Assembly (NCBI GenBank): GCA_045637525.1
Contig: JAZTZP010000151.1
Span: 1 to 9,944, forward strand
Direction of reading: 5' to 3'
Length of the DNA stretch: 9,944 nt
From: JAZTZP01 sp045637525
GTDB lineage: Bacteria; Bacillota; Clostridia; UBA1381
Below are positions 1 through 5,304 of this stretch, piece after piece. The notes under the pieces are model-generated. The model was not told the origin of the DNA. It ran no database searches and worked only from the letters and a program-made list of their open reading frames with translations. A program made the translations under genes and the position numbers. The stretch's first letter is position 1; each line of letters begins with the position of its first letter.

Positions 1-1
1 G

Positions 2-86
2 GAGGGATTGTTCCTCAAATATGTTGATTTATTGAAAGACAATCCCTCAGTCGCTTTCAGCGACAGCTCCCTTTACACAAGGGAGC
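2..86. repeat. REP/MITE-like structured repeat with three hairpins
   Basis: Three inverted repeats sit back to back. GAGGGATTGT (2-11) pairs with ACAATCCCTC (39-48). GTCGC (50-54) pairs with GCGAC (60-64). GCTCCCTT (66-73) pairs with AAGGGAGC (79-86). The sequence has no coding potential and resembles the short dispersed palindromic repeats common between genes of gut Clostridia; that resemblance is from memory, not from a search. The repeat may continue left of the window. Its right limit may be near 144, where a 17-base sequence begins that recurs inverted after trxA (3344-3360). Confidence 0.6.
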
Positions 87-158
87 CTATTTGCAAAGCG
101 TACCGAATGCAGACTGAAACACGCCTATAAACTATAATTTATCAGATAGGAGATTAAC

Positions 159-1100
159 ATGCTACTAACAGATTATTTCAAAAGCGAACACGACTTAACA
201 TGGGACTTTGCAAAGCAATGCGGGGTTGAACATGGCGTTATAAGACTTCCTGAAACTGCTGAATTTGACATTACGGATTTTTCACACTGGAAAGACGTAC
301 ATAAAAGATTTACAGATTTCGGAATAAAGCCGGTTATCATTGAGCCACTGCCAAATGAACTTCATGACCATATAAAAGCAGGAGACGAAAAGCGTGATGA
401 ATGTATAGAAAAGGCGATAAAAATGCTTGAATACATGAACGAGCTTGACATCCGCACGATTTGTTTTAACTGGATGGCACATATAGGCTGGCTCCGCACT
501 TCAGACAGTATAGTTGAACGTGGCGGCGCTCTGGTAACAGGCTTTGACCTTAAAGACTTTAAAGAAACAGATAAGCAAATCACACAGGAAAAGCTCTGGG
601 ATAACTACGAATATTTTATAAAAGCCGTAATACCCTATGCAGAAAAATACGGAATAAACTTAGCGCTTCATCCGGATGATCCGCCACTTCCGAGTCTCGG
701 AAATGTCGGACGTATCATGATAAGCTATGAAAATATAAACAAGGCAATAAATATAGTAAACAGCCCGAATTTAGGCGTGACAATGTGTCAGGCAACATAT
801 GTTATGATGGGCGAAGACCTGTATGATGTAATCCCGCGTCTTGCCGACAAGATATTCTTTGTCCATTTCAGAAACGCGCGCGGAAACAAATATAAGTTTA
901 ATGAAACATTCCATGATAACGGGCTAATCCCGATGGCAGAGATTATGAAGCTTTACAAAAAGTGTAATGTCGATGTGCCGATACGTGTAGACCACGTTCC
1001 GCTCATGGCAGGTGAATCTCAGGAAACAGCAGGATATACCGCCCTCGGCAGATTATATGCAATCGGATATTTAAAAGGCATCCTCGAAGCCACCGAATAA
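159..1100 (+). CDS. uxuA: Mannonate dehydratase-like TIM-barrel protein
   Basis: The product of 313 residues looks like mannonate dehydratase, which removes water from D-mannonate to give 2-keto-3-deoxy-D-gluconate in cytoplasmic hexuronate breakdown. Visible family marks are LALHPDDPP (168-175), GVTMC with Cys210, FVHFRN with His236 (234-239), RVDHVP with Asp278 and His279 (277-281), and the closing YTALGRLYAIGYLKG (293-307). The His171, Cys210, His236 and Asp278 set fits the Mn-binding site of the UxuA family. It is somewhat shorter than typical UxuA (about 350-390 residues), so a paralogue acting on another sugar acid is possible. The start is supported by AGGAGA (147-152) seven bases before ATG. 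A TATAAT at 133-138 could be a -10 box but has no good -35. No other hexuronate gene is adjacent in the window. Confidence 0.8.
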   Translation: MLLTDYFKSEHDLTWDFAKQCGVEHGVIRLPETAEFDITDFSHWKDVHKRFTDFGIKPVIIEPLPNELHDHIKAGDEKRDECIEKAIKMLEYMNELDIRTICFNWMAHIGWLRTSDSIVERGGALVTGFDLKDFKETDKQITQEKLWDNYEYFIKAVIPYAEKYGINLALHPDDPPLPSLGNVGRIMISYENINKAINIVNSPNLGVTMCQATYVMMGEDLYDVIPRLADKIFFVHFRNARGNKYKFNETFHDNGLIPMAEIMKLYKKCNVDVPIRVDHVPLMAGESQETAGYTALGRLYAIGYLKGILEATE

Positions 1101-1187
1101 AATATTAAACTACCTGATAAAAACAAGGCTGCGGCTGACAGCGGACTTTTACCGCCAAGTTGTTATGTATGTCAGGTTTACCACTTA

Positions 1188-1217
1188 AAAAAGACAGTCG
1201 TTTCCGGCTGTCTTTTT
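1188..1217. terminator. Bidirectional intrinsic terminator between uxuA and xerD
   Basis: AAAAAGACAG (1188-1197) and CTGTCTTTTT (1208-1217) form a 10-bp stem around a 10-base loop. The stem ends in T runs on both strands (five on plus, six on minus). It lies between the converging ends of the mannonate dehydratase-like gene and xerD and can serve both. Confidence 0.8.
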
Positions 1218-1263
1218 GGTATGAGATAATACAAATACCGACCACATCAGCTCGGCAGTTTTG

Positions 1264-2148
1264 CTATGCCCTCGGATGTGCTTTTGCGTATACCTCATGA
1301 AGCTTTGACGTTACTACTGCCGAATATACCTGTGTTGACGATATATCAGCATGTCCCATCATTTCCTGAATTGATTTTAAGTCCGCGCCGTTTTCCAGAA
1401 GATGAACAGCAAACGAATGTCTTAAGGTGTGAGGTGTTATGTCCGCCTCAATGCCGGCTCTGCGACTGTAATACTTAATAATCTTCCAGAATCCCTGACG
1501 GGATAGTCTTGCTCCGTTTATATTTACAAACAAAGCTTTTTCGTTTGCATCCGAAACCATGTCATCACGCACGTTGTTTATATAATCAGCAAGACAGCCT
1601 GCCGCTTTGTTTCCCATCGGTACAATACGCTCACGCTTACCGTTTGAACAGCGTACAAATCTTACTTCTAAATTAACATCATCGATATTAAGGTTTATAA
1701 GCTCACTGACACGTATTCCCGTTGCGTAAAGCACTTCAAGCATAGCCTTGTCCCGACACCCCTTTTTATCTCCGTCGTCTGGCTGTTCCATAAGCCTCTC
1801 AACATCCGAAAAGCTGAGAGTCTTAGGCGGCTTTTTCTCAACGTGCGGACCCTCAAGATGAACTGTCGGATCGGTTTCAATATAATTTTTCATAGTCATA
1901 AACATATAAAACGACCTGAGAGACGTAGCACATCTCGATACCGTCGAAGATGCCCTTCCGTGGTCCTTCATATGATTGAGATACGTAAGAACATCCTTAC
2001 GCTGTGCCGATGCAGCGTCATGAACCTCAGTCCCCTGAAGATATGTAATATATTGTGTAATATCTCTCCGATAAGATTCAAGCGTATTTGAAGATTTATG
2101 CTTCTCGGTTGACATAAATTCTATATATTCATCTATAATGCCATGCAT
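1264..2148 (-). CDS. xerD: Tyrosine recombinase XerD
   Basis: The 294-residue product is a site-specific tyrosine recombinase of the XerC/XerD type, which resolves chromosome dimers at dif near the terminus. The SAM-like N-terminal core-binding domain spans about 1-95 and the catalytic domain about 108-290. Catalytic residues seen are Arg146 (ATGIRVSEL), His240 and Arg243 (HTLRHSFA), His266 (MMGH) and the nucleophile Tyr275 (STQVY). The C-terminus HEVYAKAHPRA is typical of Firmicute XerD. The usual GKGNKER turn reads SNGKRER, so the catalytic lysine appears shifted by two positions (Lys171). GGAGG about eight bases before ATG supports the start. spoIIM lies upstream in the same direction, a common Firmicute arrangement. 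This looks like the housekeeping enzyme rather than a phage integrase: it has the standard XerD length and neighbour. Confidence 0.9.
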   Translation of the reverse strand: MHGIIDEYIEFMSTEKHKSSNTLESYRRDITQYITYLQGTEVHDAASAQRKDVLTYLNHMKDHGRASSTVSRCATSLRSFYMFMTMKNYIETDPTVHLEGPHVEKKPPKTLSFSDVERLMEQPDDGDKKGCRDKAMLEVLYATGIRVSELINLNIDDVNLEVRFVRCSNGKRERIVPMGNKAAGCLADYINNVRDDMVSDANEKALFVNINGARLSRQGFWKIIKYYSRRAGIEADITPHTLRHSFAVHLLENGADLKSIQEMMGHADISSTQVYSAVVTSKLHEVYAKAHPRA

Positions 2149-2225
2149 TATAATTTCCTCCTCGACTCAAATATATATGTTTCCTTATCAATACAAAAGG
2201 TTTACAAAAATGTTTCAACATATAT

Positions 2226-2253
2226 ATTATACCACAAATTTTGAATTTGTATA
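2226..2253 (-). promoter_or_regulatory. Probable xerD promoter (extended -10)
   Basis: On the minus strand TATAAT (2231-2226) is preceded by TGG, giving an extended -10 TGnTATAAT. TATACA (2253-2248) lies 16 bases upstream and matches TTGACA at four of six positions. It would start xerD independently of spoIIM, with a 5' leader of about 70 bases. Confidence 0.5.
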
Positions 2254-2308
2254 GTCTTTTTTGAAAAAAATATTTTTCAATTATTGGAAAATATGTAATT
2301 AAAATGAA

Positions 2309-2869
2309 TTATTTCATTATTTTTGAAGTCAACCATCCCATAAATGTTGTGTTTACATAAGATTCTAAAAAGGCACACCCACAAAATATAGTAATTACAA
2401 AAATCTGAAAAAAAACAAAAAAAATTTTATTTTTTTTTGAAACATCACAAAAATTCATGCCTGTTTTTATGCTTTTATCAGATGAAATGACCAATACAGG
2501 CAAAAACAGCAATAAATGAAGCTCCGAAACAGCCCCCGCACAAGCACCCAAAAAACCTGAAGCACGGGCAAGGCCCGAACAGCAAAACCCCGTCACAAAT
2601 CCCTCTTTAAACGCAACCGCTGAGATTAAAACCACACCCCATCTGAAAAAACCGCTAAATAGCAATACGCAGCCGAAAATGATGTTATTCTTAAGTGCTT
2701 TATAAAAAACAGACTGTGCGTTTATGTGATTTTCAAAATATTCGGAGAAATACTCTGCTATCGGAGCAAACTCCACCGCTTCGAGATATGCACAGTAAAA
2801 CGCACCGCATATTACCGCCATAACAAAAATCCAGAACACTATGTATCCTTGCCTGATGCTGTCACGCAT
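2309..2869 (-). CDS. spoIIM: Stage II sporulation protein M
   Basis: From the chosen start the product has 186 residues and is strongly hydrophobic, with about five membrane spans. It resembles SpoIIM, part of the SpoIIDMP complex that drives peptidoglycan remodelling and membrane migration during engulfment of the forespore. Family-type signatures are the FKEGFVTGF segment and the SGLARASGFLGAC-AVSELHLLLFLPVLVISS region just before the last spans. The ATG at 2869 is preferred because GGGGTG lies six bases upstream and the N-terminus MRDSIRQ leads straight into the first span. A TTG at 2923 in the same frame would add 18 residues but has no clear ribosome site. xerD follows 160 bases downstream; in Bacillus subtilis a fur gene lies between the two, and it is absent here. 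No convincing sigma-E promoter was found. Confidence 0.85.
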   Translation of the reverse strand: MRDSIRQGYIVFWIFVMAVICGAFYCAYLEAVEFAPIAEYFSEYFENHINAQSVFYKALKNNIIFGCVLLFSGFFRWGVVLISAVAFKEGFVTGFCCSGLARASGFLGACAGAVSELHLLLFLPVLVISSDKSIKTGMNFCDVSKKNKIFFVFFQIFVITIFCGCAFLESYVNTTFMGWLTSKIMK

Positions 2870-2970
2870 ATTTTTCACCCCAAACAGTAAAATAAAGTTA
2901 TCCTTAAAAAAATTAATATTCAAAACCGTATATTTTTATGCCTTAAATGAGTACAATAAAAATGTTTTTA

Positions 2971-2999
2971 TTGACATACAGGAAAAATTATGGTATAAT
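2971..2999 (+). promoter_or_regulatory. trxA promoter, sigma-A type
   Basis: TTGACA (2971-2976), a 17-base spacer, then TATAAT (2994-2999). The -10 is preceded by TATGG, giving an extended -10. Both hexamers are perfect consensus, so strong constitutive expression is likely. Transcription would begin near 3006, about 30 bases before the thioredoxin start. Confidence 0.9.
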
Positions 3000-3034
3000 G
3001 AATACAGAAAAAATACTTTAGGGAGGAATGAATC

Positions 3035-3340
3035 ATGTCTGTAACAACACTTACAAAAACGAACTTTAACGACATCATACACCAATCGGAAAAGCCGGTA
3101 CTCGTAGACTTCTGGGCAACCTGGTGCGGACCGTGTAAGGCACTTGCGCCAATAGTCGAAGAACTATCCGAAGACCATCCGGAGATTATTTTCGGAAAAG
3201 TAAACGTAGATGAAGAACCGGAAATTGCATCGGAGTTTCGTATAATGAGCATACCAACGCTGATACTTTTCAAAAACGGTGAAAAAGTCGCAACATCTGT
3301 TGGCTATAAATCAAAACAAGAATTAGAAGAATTGTTCTGA
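3035..3340 (+). CDS. trxA: Thioredoxin
   Basis: This 101-residue cytoplasmic protein is a classical thioredoxin, which reduces protein disulfides using electrons from thioredoxin reductase. It has the active site WCGPC (30-34) within DFWATWCGPCK, and the cis-proline motif SIPT with Pro74. The FKNGEKV turn and a C-terminal helix complete the fold at nearly standard length (about 105). The start is set by GGGAGG (3021-3026), eight bases before ATG. It stands alone with its own consensus promoter. The reductase is not in the window. A perfect 16-bp inverted repeat follows the stop by seven bases and may end or stabilise the transcript. Confidence 0.96.
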   Translation: MSVTTLTKTNFNDIIHQSEKPVLVDFWATWCGPCKALAPIVEELSEDHPEIIFGKVNVDEEPEIASEFRIMSIPTLILFKNGEKVATSVGYKSKQELEELF

Positions 3341-3343
3341 TTT

Positions 3344-3386
3344 TGATAAATTATAGTTTAGCGGTTTCTCGCTAAACTATAATTTA
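3344..3386. repeat. Perfect 16-bp inverted repeat after trxA
   Basis: AAATTATAGTTTAGCG (3348-3363) and its exact reverse complement (3370-3385) flank a six-base loop, GTTTCT. There is no T run after the stem, so it is not a standard intrinsic terminator, though it could protect the trxA mRNA end. Bases 3344-3360 are an exact inverted copy of 128-144, upstream of the mannonate dehydratase-like gene. This suggests the end of a dispersed element. Confidence 0.75.
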
Positions 3387-3462
3387 AAGAAGAATGAAAA
3401 GAAAACGAAGGTTACCATAAAACACAAACACAAAATATTTCAAAAAAATTTGCAAAAAAGTA

Positions 3463-3491
3463 TTGACATTTAAAAAAATATATGGTATAAT
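3463..3491 (+). promoter_or_regulatory. tRNA-fMet promoter
   Basis: TTGACA (3463-3468), a 17-base spacer and TATAAT (3486-3491), with ATGG just before the -10. Both boxes are perfect, as expected for a strongly transcribed stable RNA. The start site would be near 3498, about a dozen bases before the mature tRNA 5' end. Confidence 0.93.
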
Positions 3492-3510
3492 AATTAAGCA
3501 TTAAAGATAT

Positions 3511-3586
<76 letters not shown>

Positions 3587-3587
3587 G

Positions 3588-3616
3588 AAAAAGCCACTGA
3601 GTGGCTTTTTTTTTTT
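3588..3616 (+). terminator. tRNA-fMet terminator
   Basis: GCCAC (3593-3597), a three-base TGA loop and GTGGC (3601-3605), extended by A5 pairing with the T run. It ends in eleven T residues (3606-3616). This is a strong intrinsic terminator immediately after the tRNA. Confidence 0.92.
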
Positions 3617-3701
3617 CGCTGGAAGACGATTGTCAATTCAAATTCAGGGTTATGAGACCGACGAGCGGAGCTCGTTGGGGCTTGTGCGTTGCCGCTGCCG
3701 G
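3600..3701. repeat. tRNA-linked repeat, copy 1 (carries antisense anticodon arm)
   Basis: About 90-100 bases recur nearly unchanged at 4481-4575. The shared core runs from TGTCAATTCAAATTCAGGG through ACCGACGAGCGGAGCTCGT to CTTGTGCGTTGCCG and GCCGG. Bases 3647-3666 are the reverse complement of tRNA-fMet positions 3532-3551 with one mismatch (19 of 20). Reading frames through it give tRNA-like nonsense peptides, so it is not treated as coding. Confidence 0.75.
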
Positions 3702-3731
3702 TGGCAGATTAAGGCAACGTTCAAGCTCCGC
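3665..3731. repeat. Nested long hairpin
   Basis: Three concentric inverted repeats share one centre: GCGGAGCT (3665-3672) with AGCTCCGC (3724-3731), CGTTGCC (3687-3693) with GGCAACG (3713-3719), and CTGCC (3695-3699) with GGCAG (3703-3707) around a GGT loop. The left half belongs to the tRNA-linked repeat. The right half is missing from the second copy at 4481-4575, which breaks off at the apex. Confidence 0.65.
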
Positions 3732-3742
3732 AGCGGTCAAAA

Positions 3743-3770
3743 CTGATAGAGACTGTCAAGTCACTATCAG
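3743..3770. repeat. Short nested hairpin
   Basis: CTGATAG (3743-3749) pairs with CTATCAG (3764-3770). Inside, GACT (3751-3754) pairs with AGTC (3759-3762), with a single A-A mismatch between the two stems and a four-base GTCA loop. No T run follows. Its role is unknown. Confidence 0.55.
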
Positions 3771-3799
3771 ATTTGGGCACCGCAAGGCGGCACGTAGTG

Positions 3800-3847
3800 A
3801 TAACCCGAAGGTCGGAGGTCCAAGTCCTCCCTCCGCAACCAGAAAAA
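3800..3847 (+). pseudogene. tRNA-fMet 3' fragment (possible att site)
   Basis: This matches the tRNA from the anticodon loop through CCA and the first bases beyond it (3545-3592) at 47 of 48 positions. The one difference is in the T loop, where TTCAAGT has become TCCAAGT. The 5' half, the D arm and the 5' anticodon strand are absent (the preceding bases are CACGTAGTG), so it cannot make a tRNA. Such a 3'-end copy is what integration into a tRNA gene by a tyrosine recombinase leaves behind. It is equally what an incomplete tandem duplication leaves. Confidence 0.85.
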
Positions 3848-3879
3848 ACCGTAGATTCTGATAGAATCTACGGTTTTTT
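3843..3879 (+). terminator. Long-stem intrinsic terminator
   Basis: AAAAAACCGTAGATTC (3843-3858) pairs perfectly with its complement (3864-3879) around a TGATA loop, giving a 16-bp stem ending in six T residues. It directly follows the tRNA remnant and differs in stem sequence from the terminator of the real tRNA. It can work on both strands and would insulate the hairpin array and four-helix-bundle gene downstream. Confidence 0.8.
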
Positions 3880-3883
3880 CAAC

Positions 3884-4054
3884 GAAATAAATCCTTTCAG
3901 GATTTGTGAAATACCCTTCGGGCGTGAAATATTGCTTCGCAATGTGAAATACGCCTTCGGCGTGTGGATTTATTTCATTTCACTGAAAGCGATAGCTTTC
4001 AATTTCACAATTTACGAAGTAAATTATTTCACATCAACGAAGTTGATATTTCAC
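3884..4054. repeat. Array of seven small hairpins with GTGAAAT/ATTTCAC spacers
   Basis: The stems are AAATCC/GGATTT (3889-3905), CCC/GGG (3914-3922), ATTGC/GCAAT (3931-3943), ACGCC/GGCGT (3951-3963), TGAAAGC/GCTTTCA (3984-4001), AATTTAC/GTAAATT (4009-4025) and ATCAAC/GTTGAT (4033-4047). Hairpins two to four have TTC loops and follow GTGAAAT (3906, 3924, 3944). The last two have GAA loops, and ATTTCAC occurs at 3977, 4002, 4026 and 4048. GAAATAAATCC (3884-3894) pairs with GGATTTATTTC (3966-3976), closing the first half into one branched structure. Stem sequences differ while loops and spacers are constant, which suggests selection on structure. Confidence 0.8.
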
Positions 4055-4057
4055 TAA

Positions 4058-4086
4058 TAGACAAATTAACATTCAGATGTTATAAT
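4058..4086 (+). promoter_or_regulatory. Promoter of the four-helix-bundle gene
   Basis: TAGACA (4058-4063), a 17-base spacer and TATAAT (4081-4086). It starts four bases after the last ATTTCAC of the hairpin array. The start site would be close to 4093, so the array is not in the mRNA unless transcription comes from upstream. Confidence 0.6.
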
Positions 4087-4107
4087 AATTTCAAGGAGTG
4101 ATATTAT

Positions 4108-4464
4108 ATGGCTGAATCAAAATTGCGCAATTTATCTGTAGAATTTTCGGTTAAGATAATTAAATTATGTGAAAACATAAATGGACATTATTCTCTTACA
4201 AATCAGCTTGAGCGTAGTGGAACATCAATAGGTGCAAATATTCACGAAGCAAATTACGCTCATAGTAAAAATGACTTTATTTCCAAATTGCAGATTGCAT
4301 TGAAAGAATGCTACGAAACTGAGTACTGGTTGGAACTGTTCGTTAAATCTGAACTGTTAGACAGAGATAAGGCAAATGAAATATACAATGAATGCGGAAC
4401 AATTCGAAAAATGCTTATTTCCTCAATAAACACTGCCAAACAAAATTCCGAAAAAACAAAATAA
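4108..4464 (+). CDS. Four-helix-bundle protein, S23/23S rRNA intervening-sequence protein family
   Basis: The 118-residue protein is almost entirely helical and shows the family core QLERSGTSIGANIHEA (33-48), then SKNDFISKLQIALKEC (53-68) and ETEYWLELF (71-79). This family (S23, TIGR02436-like) was first seen in intervening sequences of bacterial 23S rRNA and includes Avd, the accessory protein of diversity-generating retroelements. Members form multimers that bind nucleic acid, but the role of stand-alone copies is unknown. AAGGAG (4093-4098) supports the start. It has its own promoter and sits directly after an array of small hairpins, which could be its nucleic-acid target. No reverse transcriptase or variable repeat is visible, so a complete diversity-generating retroelement is not present here. 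Confidence 0.9.
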   Translation: MAESKLRNLSVEFSVKIIKLCENINGHYSLTNQLERSGTSIGANIHEANYAHSKNDFISKLQIALKECYETEYWLELFVKSELLDRDKANEIYNECGTIRKMLISSINTAKQNSEKTK

Positions 4465-4480
4465 CTATTGCCGTCACGAA

Positions 4481-4575
4481 AGTGGATTTTTCGCAGGAAA
4501 ACGACTGTCAATTCAAATTCAGGGTTATGAGACCGACGAGCGGAGCTCGTGGGGCTTGTGCGTTGCCGTTGCCGG
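4481..4575. repeat. tRNA-linked repeat, copy 2
   Basis: This is a near-identical copy of 3600-3701, beginning AGTGG followed by a T run and ending at TTGCCGG. It includes the same antisense anticodon-arm segment (4522-4541). Like copy 1 it is preceded by a CAC/GTG stem and a T run (4475-4490), a weaker version of the tRNA terminator. Differences are scattered substitutions and one missing T at about 4551. It ends at the apex of the hairpin seen in copy 1. The start of the next gene is lost exactly there. Confidence 0.75.
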
Positions 4576-4814
4576 GTATAAAAATAAATTATGCCAATGG
4601 CGATAGTGAATCGGAAGATGGTTCTGTTACATACGGAAGTTCAGCAGTAGTTACAACCCCAAAACAAGATTCACCAAATAGTACATCTGCGAAAGTAACA
4701 TACATAGCAAACAAGAACACAAAGAAGTTCCATTATCCATATTGCAATAGTGTTGGACAAGTGAAAGAAGCAATATTACAGGGATACAAACCTTGTGGTA
4801 ATTGCAATCTTTAA
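4576..4814 (+). pseudogene. C-terminal fragment with Ada-like Cys-rich domain
   Basis: About 79 codons remain. A low-complexity Ser/Thr/Asp linker is followed by TYIANKNTKKFHYPYC and GYKPCGNCNL. This HxxxC...CxxC pattern matches the small Ada-type metal-binding-like domain found at the C-terminus of secreted nucleases, lipoproteins and ComEC-like proteins. No start codon with a ribosome site lies in frame after the repeat. The open frame continues upstream only through the repeat and over the four-helix-bundle gene in another frame. The N-terminal part, which would define the function, was replaced by the repeat at 4575. The fragment is probably not expressed as a meaningful protein. Confidence 0.6.
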
Positions 4815-4915
4815 GCATCAACTTTCGATTTGTTGATATTTTGAACAGTTTTTCTTTCTTTGTTTTGAATAAAATGGAGAAAATTCGATTTTTGTTGAGA
4901 AAACTAGAAAAAAAC

Positions 4916-4944
4916 TTGAAATTCTTGCAAGAGTATGGTATAAT
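4916..4944 (+). promoter_or_regulatory. Promoter of the Xre regulator / BREX operon
   Basis: TTGAAA (4916-4921), a 17-base spacer and TATAAT (4939-4944) with TATGG before the -10. It lies about 60 bases before the regulator gene, leaving a leader of about 58 bases. No equally good promoter was found between the regulator and brxA, so this may drive the whole defence operon. Confidence 0.8.
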
Positions 4945-5008
4945 ATTTAAATGAGTTATTGTATCTTGAAATCTTTATCTTTAAAACAGAAATGTTGGAG
5001 GAATTATT

Positions 5009-5212
5009 ATGGGTGTTAGTTACAAGAAATTATGGGTTTTACTTGCTCATAAGGAAATGACAAAGGCAGATTTAAGAAAACAAGTTGATATATCGTCTGC
5101 TACTATGACTAAGATGAATAGAAATGAATTAGTAGCATTGTCTGTCCTTGTAAAAATTTGTGTATTACTTGAGTGCGATCTCGGTGATATTGTAGAAGTA
5201 GTTAAGGAATAA
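5009..5212 (+). CDS. Small Xre/Cro-type HTH regulator
   Basis: The 67-residue protein is a single helix-turn-helix domain of the small Cro/C1 type. Its form is SYKKLWVLLAHKEMTKADLR (4-23), then the recognition helix region ISSATMTKMNRNE (29-41), and LLECDLGDIVEVV near the end. Proteins of this type bind operators as dimers and often sit at the head of defence or mobile loci. GGAGG about nine bases before ATG supports the start. It precedes brxA by 92 bases on the same strand and shares its promoter, so control of BREX expression and of itself is the likely role. That role is inference from position. The operator cannot be assigned from sequence alone. Confidence 0.9.
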   Translation: MGVSYKKLWVLLAHKEMTKADLRKQVDISSATMTKMNRNELVALSVLVKICVLLECDLGDIVEVVKE

Positions 5213-5304
5213 GATATGATTAAAAAATAAGCAAAGTCCGTTTTATTGTACATATAAAGTGAGATAATAAGACAGAGTATGAATTTAATAAGGCGTGGAA
5301 AATT

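Larger units (their letters stand above)
3848..4480 (+). mobile_element. Putative four-helix-bundle/hairpin-array element
   Basis: This is an inferred unit. In the first tRNA unit, the tRNA 3' end and the repeat starting at 3600 lie next to each other. In the second, the tRNA remnant ending at 3847 and the repeat starting at 4481 are separated by about 630 bases. Those bases hold a terminator stem, a seven-hairpin array, a promoter and one S23/Avd-family gene. There is no transposase, and neither terminal inverted repeats nor a target duplication were identified, so mobility would need outside help. The exact ends are uncertain. Confidence 0.35.

Noticed and set aside
2261..2280. AT-only palindrome TTGAAAAA/TTTTTCAA as spoIIM terminator
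   Set aside because: The stem is all but one pair A-T and the minus strand continues with A residues, not T. It is likely just AT-rich spacer.
2921..2923. TTG start for spoIIM adding 18 residues
   Set aside because: It has no ribosome site upstream, while the internal ATG at 2869 has GGGGTG at good spacing and gives the usual SpoIIM N-terminus.
3601..3861. Open frame of 86 codons after the tRNA
   Set aside because: It runs through the tRNA terminator, the repeat and the tRNA remnant. Its end (DNPKVGG-PSPPSATR) is the typical nonsense translation of a tRNA-fMet 3' half. There is no ribosome site.
3884..4054. CRISPR array
   Set aside because: The constant parts are only seven bases and alternate with their reverse complement, and the variable parts are palindromes. 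No repeat or spacer of CRISPR length is present, and no cas gene.
3773..4057. Open frame of 94 codons across the tRNA remnant and hairpin array
   Set aside because: It translates tRNA sequence and palindromes, shows no family resemblance, and has no ribosome site or conserved pattern.
4108..4464. Diversity-generating retroelement (Avd homologue)
   Set aside because: No reverse transcriptase and no template/variable repeat pair are present. The two ~90 bp repeats differ by scattered changes, not by adenine-specific ones.
4817..4850. ATCAAC/GTTGAT stem as terminator of the Cys-rich fragment
   Set aside because: It is a six-bp stem with a nine-base loop and the T run is ten bases away, so it is too weak to call.
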